A stretch of 27,580 nt of DNA from Pseudomonadota bacterium (GCA_023442945.1 JAEZWW010000074.1:1-27580); one strand, 5' to 3'. Shown: positions 14,290-21,752, numbered from the stretch's first letter. Made by a program: numbers and translations. The notes: generated by a model not told the origin, from the sequence alone.

Positions 14290-14844
14290 ATGACCCGAGC
14301 ACCCAAGCACCTCCTGTTGGCCACCCTGCTGGCCGCCACCGGCGTGATCGCCACCGCGCAAACCGCCACCCCAGCGGCCCAACCGGCCCCGACCGCTGCG
14401 CCCGCCGCCGGCGACGCCAGCGCCCAGCCGCAGCAGCGCCACGCCAGGGGCAACCCCGCCGAGCGCCAGAAGAAGTGGGCCGAGCACCGCGCCAAGCGCC
14501 AGGCCGAGCTGAAGGCCGCGCTCAAGCTGACGCCCGCGCAAGAAGGCGCGTGGACCACCTTCACCACGGCCACGCAACCGCCAGCCCGCGCCGAACGCTC
14601 GCCGCAGGACCGCGAAGCCTTCAAGAACCTGACCACGCCGCAGCGCATCGACATGATGGAAAAGCGCATGGCCGAGCGCCAGGCGCACATGAAGCAGCGC
14701 GGCGAAGCGGTGAAGGCGTTCTACGCCCAGCTGACGCCCGAGCAGCAGAAAGTCTTTGACGAGCGCGGGATGCGCCACGGCAAGGGCGAAGGCCGCCACG
14801 GCGGTCACCGCGGGGGCCACCACGGCCAAGGTCGCGCCGGCTAA
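14290..14844 (+). CDS. Periplasmic Spy/CpxP-like (LTXXQ) protein with His/Gly-rich tail
   Basis: This 184-residue protein has a signal peptide (MTRAPKHLLLATLLAATGVI, cleavage near ATA-QT), an Ala/Pro/Thr-rich linker, and a helical core. The core carries two LTXXQ motifs, LTPAQEGAW and LTPEQQKVFDERG, which define the Spy/CpxP family of periplasmic chaperones and stress sensors. The last 25 residues are rich in His, Gly, Lys and Arg (RHGGHRGGHHGQG), a likely metal-binding tail. GAAAGGA lies 8 bases before the start. It follows the copper operon by 200 bases on the same strand, so a role in periplasmic copper or envelope stress is plausible; no CueR-type promoter was seen directly before it. Confidence 0.85.
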   Translation: MTRAPKHLLLATLLAATGVIATAQTATPAAQPAPTAAPAAGDASAQPQQRHARGNPAERQKKWAEHRAKRQAELKAALKLTPAQEGAWTTFTTATQPPARAERSPQDREAFKNLTTPQRIDMMEKRMAERQAHMKQRGEAVKAFYAQLTPEQQKVFDERGMRHGKGEGRHGGHRGGHHGQGRAG

Positions 14845-14902
14845 ACCCGCGCCACCACCCTGTCCCCTGCAGGCGGCCGCCACGGCCGCCCCAGGTCCAC
14901 AG

Positions 14903-14936
14903 AACCCGCCCGGCCCTCAGCCGCGGCGGGTTTTTT
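14903..14936 (+). terminator. Intrinsic terminator
   Basis: AACCCGCC pairs with GGCGGGTT around a 14-base loop, followed by a T-run, 59 bases after the stop of the Spy/CpxP-like gene. Confidence 0.85.
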
Positions 14937-14976
14937 CGTAGGCGGCCCCCATGGGCTTGTACAACGTCCCGGGGTC

Positions 14977-14990
14977 TTGACGCGGATCAA
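14977..14990. promoter_or_regulatory. Candidate FNR/Anr box
   Basis: TTGACGCGGATCAA matches TTGAN-N4-NTCAA in both half-sites. It lies about 130 bases before the DUF2189 gene, with a family I repeat in between. Confidence 0.5.
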
Positions 14991-15010
14991 TTTCAACCCA
15001 TCCATTTGAA

Positions 15011-15062
15011 GTAAATCGGCCGCTGGCCCTACAGCTATCTGCGCAAGCAGCTATAGTTTTAA
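15011..15062 (+). repeat. Family I dispersed repeat, copy 7 (forward)
   Basis: The copy contains AAATCGGCCGCTGGCCCTAC and CTGCGCAAGCAGCTATAG, close to the consensus. It lies directly upstream of the DUF2189 gene. Confidence 0.9.
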
Positions 15063-15121
15063 GACTTCACCGGGTGGCTGCCGATTGGCCGTTCCCGGCC
15101 TTTGGACTTAAGCTGAGCGCC

Positions 15122-15988
15122 GTGCCGCCTATCGCCCCCCCACCCCCTCCGCTGCCGCCGCGCCCCGTGCGCGGCACCCTGAAACTGCCGGCCGTGCGCC
15201 AGGTGCCAATGTCGGCGCCCTTTCACTGGCTGGGCCAGGGCTGGCGCGACCTGTGGCGCTGCGGGCCGTGGAGCCTGCTGCACGGCCTGGTGCTGGCGGG
15301 CTTTGGCGCGCTGCTGCTGTGGCTGGCGCGCGAGCATTTCTGGCTGCTGGCCGGCGCGTTTTCGGGCTTTCTGGTGGTGGCGCCGGTGCTGGCCACCAGC
15401 CTGTACGCACTCAGCCGCGCGATGGAGCGTGGCGAGCCGGCCAACGGGCGCACCATCCGCAAAACCTGGACGCGCTGGCAGTACTCGCGTTTCGCCGTCC
15501 ATGGCGGGTACTGGAGCCTGGTGCGCTTTGGCCTGCTGCTGTCGCTGGCCGGCACCGGCTGGGTGCTGACCTCGGCCGCGCTGATCACCGCCATGGCGCC
15601 GGAGCCGGTCAACACGCCCATGGACTTCGTGCGCCACGTCGTGCTGTCGCACCGCGGCTACCTGTTCGAGCTGTGGCTGACCATGGGCGCGCTGATGGCG
15701 GCGCCCTTGTTTGCATCCAGCGTGGTCAGCATGCCGCTGCTGCTGGACCGCCGCGTCGACGTGCTGCAGGCCGTGCTGACCAGCTGGCAGACGGTGCTGA
15801 CCAACCCCGGCGCCATGGCGCTGTGGGCCGCGCTGATCATGGGGCTGACGCTGCTGGGCATGGCAACGGGCCTCATCGGGCTGGTCGTCATCCTGCCCTG
15901 GCTGGGCCACGCCAGCTGGCACGCGTACCGAGCGCTGGTCGACGCCAGCGGCCTGCCCGAGCGCTTGCCGCCCGAGGGAGGCCGCTGA
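15122..15988 (+). CDS. DUF2189 (BPSS1780-type) integral membrane protein
   Basis: From the GTG at 15122 this is a 288-residue membrane protein. A short Pro-rich N-terminus is followed by LPAVRQVPMSAPFHWLGQGW, then about six hydrophobic segments, with the conserved-looking block AMERGEPANGRTIRKTWTRW between helices 2 and 3. This arrangement is that of the DUF2189 family, common in beta- and alphaproteobacteria and of unknown function. A GTG at 15074 would add 16 residues; neither start has a good ribosome site. The gene overlaps in transcription with the DUF2788 gene two bases downstream, and the pair likely forms an operon. Confidence 0.82.
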   Translation: MPPIAPPPPPLPPRPVRGTLKLPAVRQVPMSAPFHWLGQGWRDLWRCGPWSLLHGLVLAGFGALLLWLAREHFWLLAGAFSGFLVVAPVLATSLYALSRAMERGEPANGRTIRKTWTRWQYSRFAVHGGYWSLVRFGLLLSLAGTGWVLTSAALITAMAPEPVNTPMDFVRHVVLSHRGYLFELWLTMGALMAAPLFASSVVSMPLLLDRRVDVLQAVLTSWQTVLTNPGAMALWAALIMGLTLLGMATGLIGLVVILPWLGHASWHAYRALVDASGLPERLPPEGGR

Positions 15989-15990
15989 AG

Positions 15991-16200
15991 ATGTTCGGCT
16001 TCAACGAAGAGCAGATCGCCTGGTTCGGCCTCACCGTCGGGGTGGGCGCGTTCATGCTCTACATGGTCTTCATCATCGCGCAGCTGGCCTGGGAATCGAA
16101 GGCCGGCAAGTTCGGCACCTTCGTGCTGTTCCTGGCCCTGGCCTTCGGCATGGTGGGCTTTCTGGCCAAGTCGGTGATCCAGTGGGTGCTGGAGCGCTGA
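15991..16200 (+). CDS. DUF2788 small membrane protein
   Basis: This gene encodes 69 residues (MFGFNEEQIAWFGLTVG ...) with two hydrophobic helices (about residues 9-32 and 42-62) separated by ESKAGKFGTF, and ends VIQWVLER. This is the layout of the DUF2788 family of small inner-membrane proteins, whose function is unknown. GAGGGAG lies 10 bases before the ATG. The gene begins two bases after the stop of the DUF2189 gene, so translation is probably coupled. A short piece of family III repeat begins immediately after its stop codon. Confidence 0.88.
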   Translation: MFGFNEEQIAWFGLTVGVGAFMLYMVFIIAQLAWESKAGKFGTFVLFLALAFGMVGFLAKSVIQWVLER

Positions 16201-16265
16201 AGCACCCCTGAGGCGCTGACGACCACGCGCCCACCGCGCGGCCCCCGAGCCGCGCCCAACCGGCC

Positions 16266-16314
16266 TGTGGATAAACCTGTAGCCAAACGCCGGGCAACCG
16301 GCAGGTTATCCACA
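16266..16314. promoter_or_regulatory. Pair of inverted consensus DnaA boxes
   Basis: TGTGGATAA (16266-16274) and TTATCCACA (16306-16314) are both perfect matches to the DnaA box and face each other 40 bp apart. The flanks also mirror (ACCTG and CAGG). Confidence 0.8.
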
Positions 16315-16446
16315 ATTTTGAACGGCACGCCGAAGTTGTACCCAATCGCCGGCGCTGTCCCGCGCGTCGTCTGCACAGACTTTGTGTTTTTCTAAATGCT
16401 TGTCACGCAAGGAGAAAAACCGCTTGTCCCCAGACAGGTGGACTCT

Positions 16447-16510
16447 TTACTACAACTACTAATCAGATATAAAGACATTAGAGAGAAGTCAGAACACCGC
16501 TTTTTCCACG
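16447..16510 (+). other. AT-rich tract with DnaA-trio-like run (candidate unwinding element)
   Basis: TTACTACAACTACTAAT at 16447-16463 is a run of TAC/AAC/TAA triplets directly after the GGTGGACTC segment, followed by an AT-rich stretch to about 16485 and a degenerate DnaA box TTTTCCACG. This order resembles bacterial basal unwinding systems with DnaA-trios. Confidence 0.45.
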
Positions 16511-16627
16511 GAACAGCCGACCCCTGGCCCAAGCCGTGGTCAACTGGCGGCGCCCGCGTCAGGGGCTGTTGCCATCAGCCGTTACATCCCCGGCGCAGAA
16601 CCGGTCCTTTCAGGGCCCCCGCGCTGG

Positions 16628-16633
16628 TAAGAT
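16628..16633 (+). promoter_or_regulatory. Possible extended -10 of the minC promoter
   Basis: TAAGAT preceded by TGG gives an extended -10 (TGN-TAAGAT) about 70 bases before the minC start. No convincing -35 was found. Confidence 0.4.
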
Positions 16634-16701
16634 CGGCCGGCTTTCGTCCCGAGCCTGTGCCCGGACCTTTCCCCTTCGTTGTCGTTGCCGCCTCCGCGCC
16701 C

Positions 16702-17511
16702 ATGTCCGTAGCCCTCGCCGGCCGCAGCCCCACCACCTTCGAGATCAAGAGCGCCAGCCTGCCGCTGCTCGCGCTGCGCCTGAAGTCGCCCGATCTGCAG
16801 GGGCTGGAAGACGAGTTGCGCGCCCAGTACGGCGACAAGCCCGATTTCTTTGACGACGACCTGCTGGTGCTGGACCTGAGCGCGCTGCAGGCCGACGCCG
16901 CCGAAGGCGAAGCGGCCGAGGCCGCGCCTGCCTCCGCCGCGCTCGACTTCCCCGCCATCGTTGCCCTGCTGAAGCAGCACCGCCTGCGTCCCCTGGCCGT
17001 GCGCGGCGGCAGTGCCGACCAAATGGCCGCTGCCGTGGCCGCCGGCTTGCTGGCCGCGCCCGACGTGCGCGTGCAGACCGCCGCGCGTCCGCCCGAACCG
17101 CCACCCACCACCGCCACAGCGGCCGTCCAGCCGGAGCCCAGCGCGCTGGAAGCGCCGCCGCCCGGCGCTTTGGTGATCGACCGGCCGCTGCGGTCTGGCC
17201 AACAGGTGTACGCCCGTGGGCGCGACCTGGTCGTCATGGCCATGGTCAACCCGGGGGCCGAGGTGATTGCTGACGGCCACATCCACGTCTACGCCCCGCT
17301 GCGCGGCCGCGCCATCGCTGGCGCGCGCGGCTGGCCGGATGCGCGCATCTTCGCGCGCGAGATGAAGCCTGAGCTGGTGTCGATCAGCGGCGTTTACCGC
17401 ACCAGCGACGAGGCGCTGCCCGGCGAAGTCTGGGGCCACGCCGCCACCGTGCGGCTGCAGTCGTCCGAAGAAGCGGGCGACAAGCTGATTTTTGAGCAAG
17501 TGAACGCGTGA
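16702..17511 (+). CDS. minC: Septum-site inhibitor MinC
   Basis: The product is the 269-residue inhibitor of FtsZ ring assembly, recruited to the membrane by MinD. The N-terminal FtsZ-inhibiting domain starts TFEIKSASLPLLALRLKSPD and includes FFDDDLLVLDLSAL. A Pro/Ala/Thr-rich linker spans residues about 130-155. The C-terminal beta-helix domain carries RPLRSGQQVYARGRDLVV, GAEVIADGHIHVYAPLRGRA and PELVSISGVYR, the MinD-binding and dimer surfaces. The ATG at 16702 gives the standard N-terminus; there is no clear ribosome site. It is the first gene of minCDE. The 208-base gap to minD, mostly a family III repeat, is larger than usual. Confidence 0.95.
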   Translation: MSVALAGRSPTTFEIKSASLPLLALRLKSPDLQGLEDELRAQYGDKPDFFDDDLLVLDLSALQADAAEGEAAEAAPASAALDFPAIVALLKQHRLRPLAVRGGSADQMAAAVAAGLLAAPDVRVQTAARPPEPPPTTATAAVQPEPSALEAPPPGALVIDRPLRSGQQVYARGRDLVVMAMVNPGAEVIADGHIHVYAPLRGRAIAGARGWPDARIFAREMKPELVSISGVYRTSDEALPGEVWGHAATVRLQSSEEAGDKLIFEQVNA

Positions 17512-17512
17512 T

Positions 17513-17648
17513 GAGGCACCCCCCTGAGGCGCTGACGCGCCATCCCCCCGCTCTCTGCGCGCTGATGCGCTCCGGGCAGGGGGACAACGCCGATGTGCGG
17601 CACAGGTCCGCACATGGCGTTTGCTGGCCTGGCCTGCTCCGCGGCCCT
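17513..17648 (+). repeat. Family III repeat, copy 1, after the minC stop
   Basis: The copy begins CACCCCCCTGAGGCGCTGAC just after the minC stop. It continues with a C-rich/G-rich dyad (CCCCCCGCTC ... GGGCAGGGGG) and then a hairpin at 17586-17621: AACGCC, a bulged G, ATGTGCGG, the loop CACAGGT, CCGCACAT, GGCGTT. It ends near CCTGCTCCGCGG. Confidence 0.88.
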
Positions 17649-17719
17649 CTGAACTTCTGCGGACGTCCCGCGCTTGGCGGTCCGCTCTGACCGAATCGAT
17701 TGAACAAGGTAATCACAAC

Positions 17720-18538
17720 ATGGCAAAAATCGTCGTAGTGACTTCCGGCAAGGGCGGGGTGGGCAAGACCACGACCAGCGCTGCCTTTGCCTCCGGCCTG
17801 GCTTTGAAGGGCCACAAGACGGCGGTGATCGACTTTGACGTCGGCCTGCGCAACCTCGACCTGATCATGGGTTGCGAACGCCGCGTGGTGTACGACCTGA
17901 TCAACGTGATCCAGGGCGAAGCCAACCTGACGCAGGCGCTGATCAAAGACAAGCAGTGCGAGAACCTCTACGTGCTGGCCGCCAGCCAGACGCGCGACAA
18001 GGACGCGCTGACGGAAGAGGGCGTCAAAAAGGTGCTGGACGACCTGGCCGCGATGGACTTCGACTACATCGTCTGCGATTCGCCCGCCGGCATCGAAAGC
18101 GGTGCGCTGCTGGCCATGCGCTACGCGGATGAGGCGCTGATCGTCACCAACCCCGAAGTCTCCAGCGTGCGCGACTCCGACCGCATCCTGGGCATGCTGG
18201 GCAGCAAGACCCAGCGCGCCATCGACGGCAAGGACCCGGTCAAGGAGCACCTGCTGATCACGCGCTACAACCCCAACCGCGTCGCGGATGGTCAGATGCT
18301 CAGCCTGCAAGACATCCAGGACATTCTGCGCGTCAAGCTGATCGGCGTCATCCCGGAAAGCGAAGCCGTGCTGCAAGCGTCCAACCAGGGCCTGCCCGCC
18401 GTGCACCTGAAGGGCACCGACGTGTCCGGCGCCTACCTGGACGTGATCGACCGCTTTCTGGGCGAAAAAGACAAGCCCATGCGCTACATCGACGCCGAAA
18501 AGCCCGGTTTCTTCAAGCGCCTGTTCGGGGGCAAGTAA
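17720..18538 (+). CDS. minD: Septum-site determining ATPase MinD
   Basis: The product is a 272-residue membrane-associated ATPase of the ParA/MinD family that oscillates with MinE and recruits MinC to the poles. The deviant Walker A motif SGKGGVGKTT is at residues 9-18, switch I includes DFDVGLRNLD, and Walker B is in DYIVCDSPAGIE. The C-terminus GFFKRLFGGK is the amphipathic membrane-targeting helix. AAGGT lies about 11 bases before the ATG. minE starts three bases after its stop. Length and sequence are standard. Confidence 0.98.
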   Translation: MAKIVVVTSGKGGVGKTTTSAAFASGLALKGHKTAVIDFDVGLRNLDLIMGCERRVVYDLINVIQGEANLTQALIKDKQCENLYVLAASQTRDKDALTEEGVKKVLDDLAAMDFDYIVCDSPAGIESGALLAMRYADEALIVTNPEVSSVRDSDRILGMLGSKTQRAIDGKDPVKEHLLITRYNPNRVADGQMLSLQDIQDILRVKLIGVIPESEAVLQASNQGLPAVHLKGTDVSGAYLDVIDRFLGEKDKPMRYIDAEKPGFFKRLFGGK

Positions 18539-18541
18539 GCC

Positions 18542-18802
18542 ATGTCGTTCCTCTCCTTTTTCCTGGGCGAGAAGAAGAAGACCGCCAGCGTCGCCAAGGA
18601 ACGTCTGCAGATCATCCTGGCGCACGAGCGCGGCGGTCGCACCGGCGCCGACCCCGACTACCTGCCCGACCTGCAGCGCGACCTGATTGCCGTGATCAGC
18701 AAGTACGTCAAGATCGACCCGAAGGACATCAAGGTCAACCTCGAGCGCGAGGAGGACCTGGAGGTGCTGGAGGTCAAGATCGAGTTGCCGGAGAAGAAGT
18801 AG
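18542..18802 (+). CDS. minE: Cell-division topological specificity factor MinE
   Basis: The product is an 86-residue protein that stimulates the MinD ATPase and restricts MinC/MinD to the cell poles. The N-terminal membrane-binding and anti-MinCD part reads MSFLSFFLGEKKKTASVAKE, followed by RLQIILAHERGG, the conserved MinD-contact helix. The C-terminal topological specificity domain contains LQRDLIAVISKYVKID and LEREEDLEVLEVKIELPEKK. The gene starts three bases after minD, so translation is coupled. A family III repeat starts right after the stop codon. Confidence 0.97.
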   Translation: MSFLSFFLGEKKKTASVAKERLQIILAHERGGRTGADPDYLPDLQRDLIAVISKYVKIDPKDIKVNLEREEDLEVLEVKIELPEKK

Positions 18803-18932
18803 CGCCCCCCTGAGCGGCTGGCGCCGCTTCCCCCCGCTCTCTTCGCGCTGACGCGCTTCGGGCAGGGGGACAACGCCAGTTGCCGGCGCAGGTCCGGCAA
18901 CGGCGTTCGCTGGGGTGGCCTGCTCCGCGGCC
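18803..18932 (+). repeat. Family III repeat, copy 2, after the minE stop
   Basis: The copy starts CGCCCCCCTGAGCGGCTGGC directly after the minE stop and has the same dyad and hairpin as copy 1. The hairpin at 18872-18907 is AACGCC, bulged A, GTTGCCGG, loop CGCAGGT, CCGGCAAC, GGCGTT. Its 8-bp inner stem differs from copy 1 but is fully paired. Confidence 0.9.
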
Positions 18933-19080
18933 ATCTGCGCGGTGGGCAGATAGACGTTGGCTGGCGGTGGCGGTCGGGGCTGAGTGCCTGCGTTGACAGC
19001 GGCTCCTGTTGGGCGGTTGGGTCATAGCGTCAGTCCCTGGCATGCCGGGCGGCTTTGGCGGCGATGGAAGAAGTTCAGAC

Positions 19081-19138
19081 AAATCGCCTTCTGGCCCTAC
19101 AACCACCTGCGCGGCCAGCTTCTTATTTAATAGCAAAC
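19081..19138 (+). repeat. Family I dispersed repeat, copy 8 (forward)
   Basis: The copy has AAATCGCCTTCTGGCCCTAC, AACCACCTGCGCGGCCAGCT and an AT-rich end. It ends four bases before the creB start codon. Confidence 0.9.
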
Positions 19139-19142
19139 TAGA

Positions 19143-19967
19143 ATGGCTGGCATGTCTTCAGCCACCGCCTTGCCCAAGCCGACGATCCTGGTGGTGGAGG
19201 ACGAACCGGGCATCGCCGACACCATTCACTACGCCTTGGCCAGCGACGGCTTCGAGCCAGTGGCTTGCGGCAGCGGGCGCGAGGCGATCGCGCAGTTCAG
19301 CGCAGCGCCGCCGGCCTTGGCGATTCTGGACGTGGGGCTGCCGGACATGAATGGGTTTGAGCTGTTTCGCCGCCTGCAGGATCTGCCGGGCGGCAAGCAG
19401 GTGCCGATGCTGTTCCTCACCGCCCGCACCGGCGAGATCGACCGCGTGGTCGGGCTGGAGCTGGGCGCGGACGATTACGTGGCCAAACCCTTCTCTCCGC
19501 GCGAGCTGGTCGCGCGCGTGCGCACCATCCTGCGGCGCAGCCAGCGCGCGAACGCGGCACCGACGGCGCTTGCTGCGCCCGAAACCACCACCGAAGAATT
19601 TAAAGAGCATCGGCCTGCGGCCCTAGGGGAATCTGCGCGAACAGCTCCTGAAAAAGAAGCAGACAAGGCTTTGCAACACGGCGCGCTGTACTGCGACAGC
19701 GAGCGCCGCCTGATCCGCTTTCACGGCCAGGCGCTCGAACTGTCGCGCTACGAATACGGCCTGCTGGCCACGCTGCTGCAGCGCCCCGGCCGCGTCTTTA
19801 CGCGCGACGAACTGCTGGAACGCGTGTGGGACGACCCGGGCGACAGCTTCGACCGCACGGTGGACGCGCACATCAAAACCCTCCGCGCCAAGCTGCGCGC
19901 CGTGCGCGACGACGATGACCCGATCCGCACGCTGCGCGGCGTGGGGTATGCGCTGCGCGAGGGTTGA
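19143..19967 (+). CDS. creB: Response regulator CreB
   Basis: This 274-residue OmpR/PhoB-type regulator has a receiver domain (residues about 13-132) with the acidic pair in VVEDEPGIADT, phospho-acceptor Asp63 in ILDVGLPDMNGFEL, and Lys115 in GADDYVAKPFSPRE. The C-terminal winged helix spans about 178-272 (LSRYEYGLLATLLQRPGRVF, DRTVDAHIKTLRAKLR, GVGYALREG). Motif wording such as DEPGIADT, LDVGLPDMNGFEL and LGADDYVAKPFSPRE is that of CreB, and creC and creD are close by. The linker is about 40 residues longer than in E. coli CreB; part of it (about 156-170) is a translated family I repeat. The start is uncertain (19143 or 19152) because the upstream repeat leaves no ribosome site. Confidence 0.92.
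   Translation: MAGMSSATALPKPTILVVEDEPGIADTIHYALASDGFEPVACGSGREAIAQFSAAPPALAILDVGLPDMNGFELFRRLQDLPGGKQVPMLFLTARTGEIDRVVGLELGADDYVAKPFSPRELVARVRTILRRSQRANAAPTALAAPETTTEEFKEHRPAALGESARTAPEKEADKALQHGALYCDSERRLIRFHGQALELSRYEYGLLATLLQRPGRVFTRDELLERVWDDPGDSFDRTVDAHIKTLRAKLRAVRDDDDPIRTLRGVGYALREG
19606..19652 (+). repeat. Family I dispersed repeat, copy 9 (forward), inside creB
   Basis: The copy has CATCGGCCTGCGGCCCTAGG and ATCTGCGCGAACAGCTCCTG in consensus order. It is translated in frame as part of the linker between the receiver and DNA-binding domains. Confidence 0.8.
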
Positions 19968-20025
19968 CTTGCCCGCTCGGCAGCGTCAGCAACCATGAAG
20001 CCCTTGGCGTCCCTTGCCCAGGGCG

Positions 20026-20117
20026 CGGACCACGCCAGAACGCCGAGGAGCGGGCTTGGCCCGGCCTCTGGCGTTGTCCCCTTGGGGGGATGGCGCCGCA
20101 GGCGACTCAGGGGGGAA
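20026..20117 (-). repeat. Family III repeat, copy 3 (reverse, short form), between creB and creC
   Basis: Read on the minus strand it has CCCCCCTGAGTCGCCTGCGG, then GGACAACGCC, an imperfect hairpin, and GGCGTT. It lacks the C-rich/G-rich dyad of the longer copies. It ends just before the creC ribosome site. Confidence 0.75.
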
Positions 20118-20122
20118 TTCGA

Positions 20123-21655
20123 GTGTCGCGCCGCACCCGCATCTTCCTCGCGCTGATCGCCGTCTACGCCATCGGCATGGCGGCGCTGCTGTACCAGCTG
20201 CTGGCCGACCTGGATCCGCGCTACCGCGAATCGGCGGAAGAAGGCCTGATCGAAACCGCACAGCTGATGGCCACGGTGATCGAGCAGGACGTGGAGTTTG
20301 GCGCCCTGCCCACCGACCGCATCGGCGGCATCTTCCGCGACCTGTACGCGCGGCGCTTTTCGGCGCAGGTCTACCAACTGCACAAGACCCGCGTCGACCT
20401 GCGCACCTACGTCACCAACCGGCACGGCGTGGTGGTGTACGACTCGACCGGGCGCGCGCTGGGGCAGGACTTTTCGCGCCTGCGCGACGTGCGCCTGACG
20501 CTGCTGGGCGAGTATGGCGCGCGCACCACGCGCGATGTGCCCAGCGACGCGACCAGCACCGTGATGTACGTCGGTGCGCCGATCCGCTGGAACGGCGAGA
20601 TCGTCGGCGTCGTCACCCTGGGCAAGCCGGTGCAAAGCTTCGGCCAGTTCGTGGCGGCGGCGCGCAAGAACGTGCTCTTTGTGGGCCTGGTGTCCGGTTT
20701 GTCGGTGCTGATGCTGGCGCTGGTGCTCTCATTTTTGCTGATCCGGCCGCTGGGTATCACCAGCGATTTGTTCGCCGCGCTGCGCACCGCGGGGTGGCGG
20801 GGCGAGGACGGGCGCCGCCACTTCAGTCCGCGCCGGGCCTGGCGCGCCGTGCGGGCGCAGGCGCGCGCGGCCGGGCAGGAAGTGCGCGACGCGATCGCGG
20901 GGCGCAACTACGTACAGGACTACGTGCGCCAGTTGACGCACGAGCTGAAGAGCCCGATCTCCGCCGTGCGCGGCGCGGCCGAACTGCTGCAAGAGCCCGG
21001 CATGCCGCCCGAACAAGCGGCGCGCTTTGCCGCCAACATCGCGCGCGAGTCGCACCGCCTGCAGGAGGTGGTGGACCGCATGATGGAGCTGTCCGCGCTG
21101 GAAAGCCGGCGCATGCTGCGCGACCAGCAGCGCGTGGCGCTGGCGCCCATGCTGGAGGAACTGGCCGCCGCCGCGCGCGCCCAGGCGCCGCGCTTGCGCA
21201 TCGACGTGCAGATCCAGGACGACGTGGCGGTGGAGGGCGACCCGTTCTTGCTGCGCCGCGCCATCGGCAACCTGCTGGACAACGCGGTGGAATTCACCGC
21301 GCCGGTGGCTTCGCTTGCGCCGGGCGACGCGGCGCGGGGCGAGTCCGGCAGCGCCGACATCGTGCTGCGCCTGTCGCGCGAGGGCCGCATGGCGCGCATC
21401 GCCGTGCGCGACCACGGCCCCGGCGTGCCGAGCTACGCGGAAGGCAAGCTGTTCGACAAGTTCTTCTCGCTCGCGCGGCCGGGTTCGCAGAAGAAAAGCA
21501 CGGGGCTGGGCCTGTCCTTCGTGCGCGAGATCGCCACCTTGCACCAGGGCAGCGTTGATGTGGGCAACGCCGTGCCGCGTCGCGGGCCCGATGCGCCCCG
21601 CGCCGACCAGGGCGCGCTGGCCGTGTTGCGCCTGCCGGCGCTGAAACCGCGCTGA
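20123..21655 (+). CDS. creC: Sensor histidine kinase CreC
   Basis: This 510-residue inner-membrane kinase is the partner of CreB. TM1 is at about residues 7-27, and a periplasmic CACHE-like sensor domain follows, with the family blocks VVVYDSTGRALGQDFSRLRDVRLTL and GEYGARTTRD ... STVMYVGAPI. TM2 is at about 184-207. The kinase part has LTHELKSPISAVRGAAELL with phospho-acceptor His273, the N-box NLLDNAVEFT, the G1 box DHGPGVP, FDKFFSL and the G2 box STGLGLSFVREI. These blocks match E. coli CreC in order. The GTG at 20123 is chosen because GGGGGAA precedes it and TM1 follows directly; a longer frame back to 19964 would translate the repeat. It is separated from creB by 155 bases. Confidence 0.93.
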   Translation: MSRRTRIFLALIAVYAIGMAALLYQLLADLDPRYRESAEEGLIETAQLMATVIEQDVEFGALPTDRIGGIFRDLYARRFSAQVYQLHKTRVDLRTYVTNRHGVVVYDSTGRALGQDFSRLRDVRLTLLGEYGARTTRDVPSDATSTVMYVGAPIRWNGEIVGVVTLGKPVQSFGQFVAAARKNVLFVGLVSGLSVLMLALVLSFLLIRPLGITSDLFAALRTAGWRGEDGRRHFSPRRAWRAVRAQARAAGQEVRDAIAGRNYVQDYVRQLTHELKSPISAVRGAAELLQEPGMPPEQAARFAANIARESHRLQEVVDRMMELSALESRRMLRDQQRVALAPMLEELAAAARAQAPRLRIDVQIQDDVAVEGDPFLLRRAIGNLLDNAVEFTAPVASLAPGDAARGESGSADIVLRLSREGRMARIAVRDHGPGVPSYAEGKLFDKFFSLARPGSQKKSTGLGLSFVREIATLHQGSVDVGNAVPRRGPDAPRADQGALAVLRLPALKPR

Positions 21656-21670
21656 CCCGTTTTCAGGCAT

Positions 21671-21703
21671 GAAAAAAGCGCCTGACCAAAGGGCGAGGCG
21701 CTT
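21671..21703 (-). terminator. Intrinsic terminator of the 25-codon gene
   Basis: On the minus strand AGCGCCT (21702-21696) pairs with AGGCGCT (21683-21677), followed by a run of T. It lies 50 bases after the stop of the small gene. Confidence 0.85.
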
Positions 21704-21752
21704 GCGCTGGGTGCTGGTGATGCCGACCGCGGGGTCGGCGCCAGCGGTCTGT

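Larger units (their letters stand above)
16201..16701. other. Gene-free region with origin-like features upstream of minC
   Basis: This 500-base stretch begins with a 22-base family III fragment (16201-16222). It then holds two perfect, inverted DnaA boxes (16266-16274 and 16306-16314), an unusually AT-rich tract (about 16380-16505) with a DnaA-trio-like run, and degenerate DnaA boxes at 16424-16432 (TTGTCCCCA) and 16502-16510 (TTTTCCACG). A candidate minC promoter follows. The frame of minC is open back to 16396 but that part has no domain. Confidence 0.6.
18803..19142. other. Intergenic region minE to creB
   Basis: The 340 bases consist of family III copy 2, a middle stretch (18933-19080) in which I see nothing, and family I copy 8 directly before creB. 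No promoter could be picked with confidence. Confidence 0.7.

Noticed and set aside
16396..16701. 102-codon upstream extension of minC
   Set aside because: MinC proteins start at the 16702 Met; the extension covers the AT-rich origin-like tract and has no domain.
17384..18934. A 516-codon open frame antisense to minD and minE
   Set aside because: The sense frames are unmistakable MinD and MinE; the antisense protein has no domain and reads through repeats.
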